This document shows, one piece after another, positions 63,430-64,000 of a stretch of 64,000 nt of DNA; position 1 is the first letter of the stretch; every line of letters starts with the position of its first letter. Source of the DNA: Tetmemena sp. SeJ-2015 (Eukaryota > Ciliophora > Spirotrichea > Sporadotrichida > Oxytrichidae); the NCBI GenBank assembly GCA_027382625.1, contig JAJKFJ010021684.1, positions 1 through 64,000 of the forward strand, given 5' to 3'. Both the position numbers and the translations under genes were made by a program. The notes beneath the pieces are model-generated. The model was not told where the DNA came from and searched no databases. It was given only the letters and a program-made list of their open reading frames with translations.

Positions 63430-64000
63430 TCCAACTATGTTATTTTAATAGTGTTTTAGAAATTAAATTTAACTTCTTAAAACAATATTTACTTAAATTT
63501 TCATAATAAATTCTAAGATGGCATTTAGAAGAGCGAATATAAAAATTTTTGCCTTTCTTGAGTTGCTCAAAATCTTTAAAAAAGTCTAATATCTAAATAA
63601 GAATTATATTTTTCTTTTTAATATTAATTTATTCTTATTCCTTGTCAGAATAAGATATTTAACATTATAGAATATTTAAATTCAAATTTAAACAATAATG
63701 AAACTATAAAATAAATATTTTATCTATTTATCTTACTTTATAAAGAAAATCAATCAGTATTCAATTTCTTTCATATAAAAAAGAAATTAAAGAAAATAGA
63801 TATAAAATTTTGCAAATGAAATTGAATTAGGATGTTCAAATATGCTTCTGTGCAAAATAAGAGATTCTTCTCTATCTAAATAAATAATATATTTTTAATC
63901 TTGATTTTTGGGTGATAACTGAAAGCCTCTTATCGTTTGTGAATTGATTTAGATTTGAATTTGAGGCTTGAAGTTTTGATCTAAGGTCTTTGACTGTTTC
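63430..64000. other. Right-end AT-rich sequence, nothing identified
   Basis: No motif of the array family, kinase or repeats was found, and no structured RNA. Probably germline-limited spacer. Confidence 0.35.

Noticed and set aside
1..64000. Scrambled (permuted or inverted) coding segments in the array genes
   Set aside because: Every family motif I could place runs in the same order and strand as in the compact gene 4; the only inverted segment is the receiver-domain duplication, which is not family sequence.
1..64000. Telomeric G4T4/C4A4 blocks or TBE-type transposons
   Set aside because: No tandem C4A4 repeat and no transposase frame was seen; isolated CCCCAAAA at about 28.12 kb is a single occurrence.

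Overview
The window reads as germline (micronuclear) DNA of a hypotrich/spirotrich ciliate of the Oxytricha-Stylonychia type. Two things show this. First, TAA and TAG are read as glutamine and only TGA stops. The ORFs look shredded under the standard code but join up when TAA/TAG become Gln, and near-identical gene copies swap TAG for CAG at the same codon. Second, the coding sequence is cut by short AT-rich internal eliminated sequences (IESs), each flanked by a direct repeat (pointer) of 2-7 bp. Deleting an IES plus one pointer copy restores the frame and conserved protein motifs. The pointers are not confined to TA, which fits hypotrichs better than Paramecium or Euplotes.

Layout. About 60 kb is a head-to-tail array of five paralogous genes, all on the minus strand: gene 1 (C-terminal part beyond the left edge, start near 10.49 kb), gene 2 (12.9-25.6 kb), gene 3 (29.1-40.4 kb), gene 4 (42.0-49.5 kb) and gene 5 (49.8 to about 60.6 kb). 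Each encodes a secreted-leader protein with a propeller-like N-terminal domain, a long ectodomain of cadherin-like (CADG-type) repeats, a C-terminal block of about eight membrane segments and a Gln/Ser/Lys-rich cytoplasmic tail. Genes 2 and 3 are recent duplicates. Genes 4 and 5 are diverged. At 61.2-62.75 kb is a minus-strand CAMK/SNF1-like protein kinase gene whose IESs can be defined to the base.

Accessory material sits in and between these genes: a six-copy family of about 350-bp elements; a two-copy 320-bp terminal-inverted-repeat (TIR) element; a 357-bp TIR element; a 704-bp foldback element flanked by TA that carries an acidic exon-like segment; an 800-bp inverted duplication inside gene 5 carrying a response-regulator receiver-domain fragment; a ubiquitin-like gene fragment at 12.3-12.7 kb; and a GC-rich, hairpin-forming block at 40.9-41.2 kb that ends in nine Ts and may be a non-coding RNA gene.

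Limits. Exact macronuclear exon joins were worked out only for the kinase and for parts of the membrane region of the array genes. Elsewhere gene boundaries are spans containing coding blocks, IESs and introns. No tRNA, rRNA, CRISPR or telomeric (G4T4) repeat was seen.
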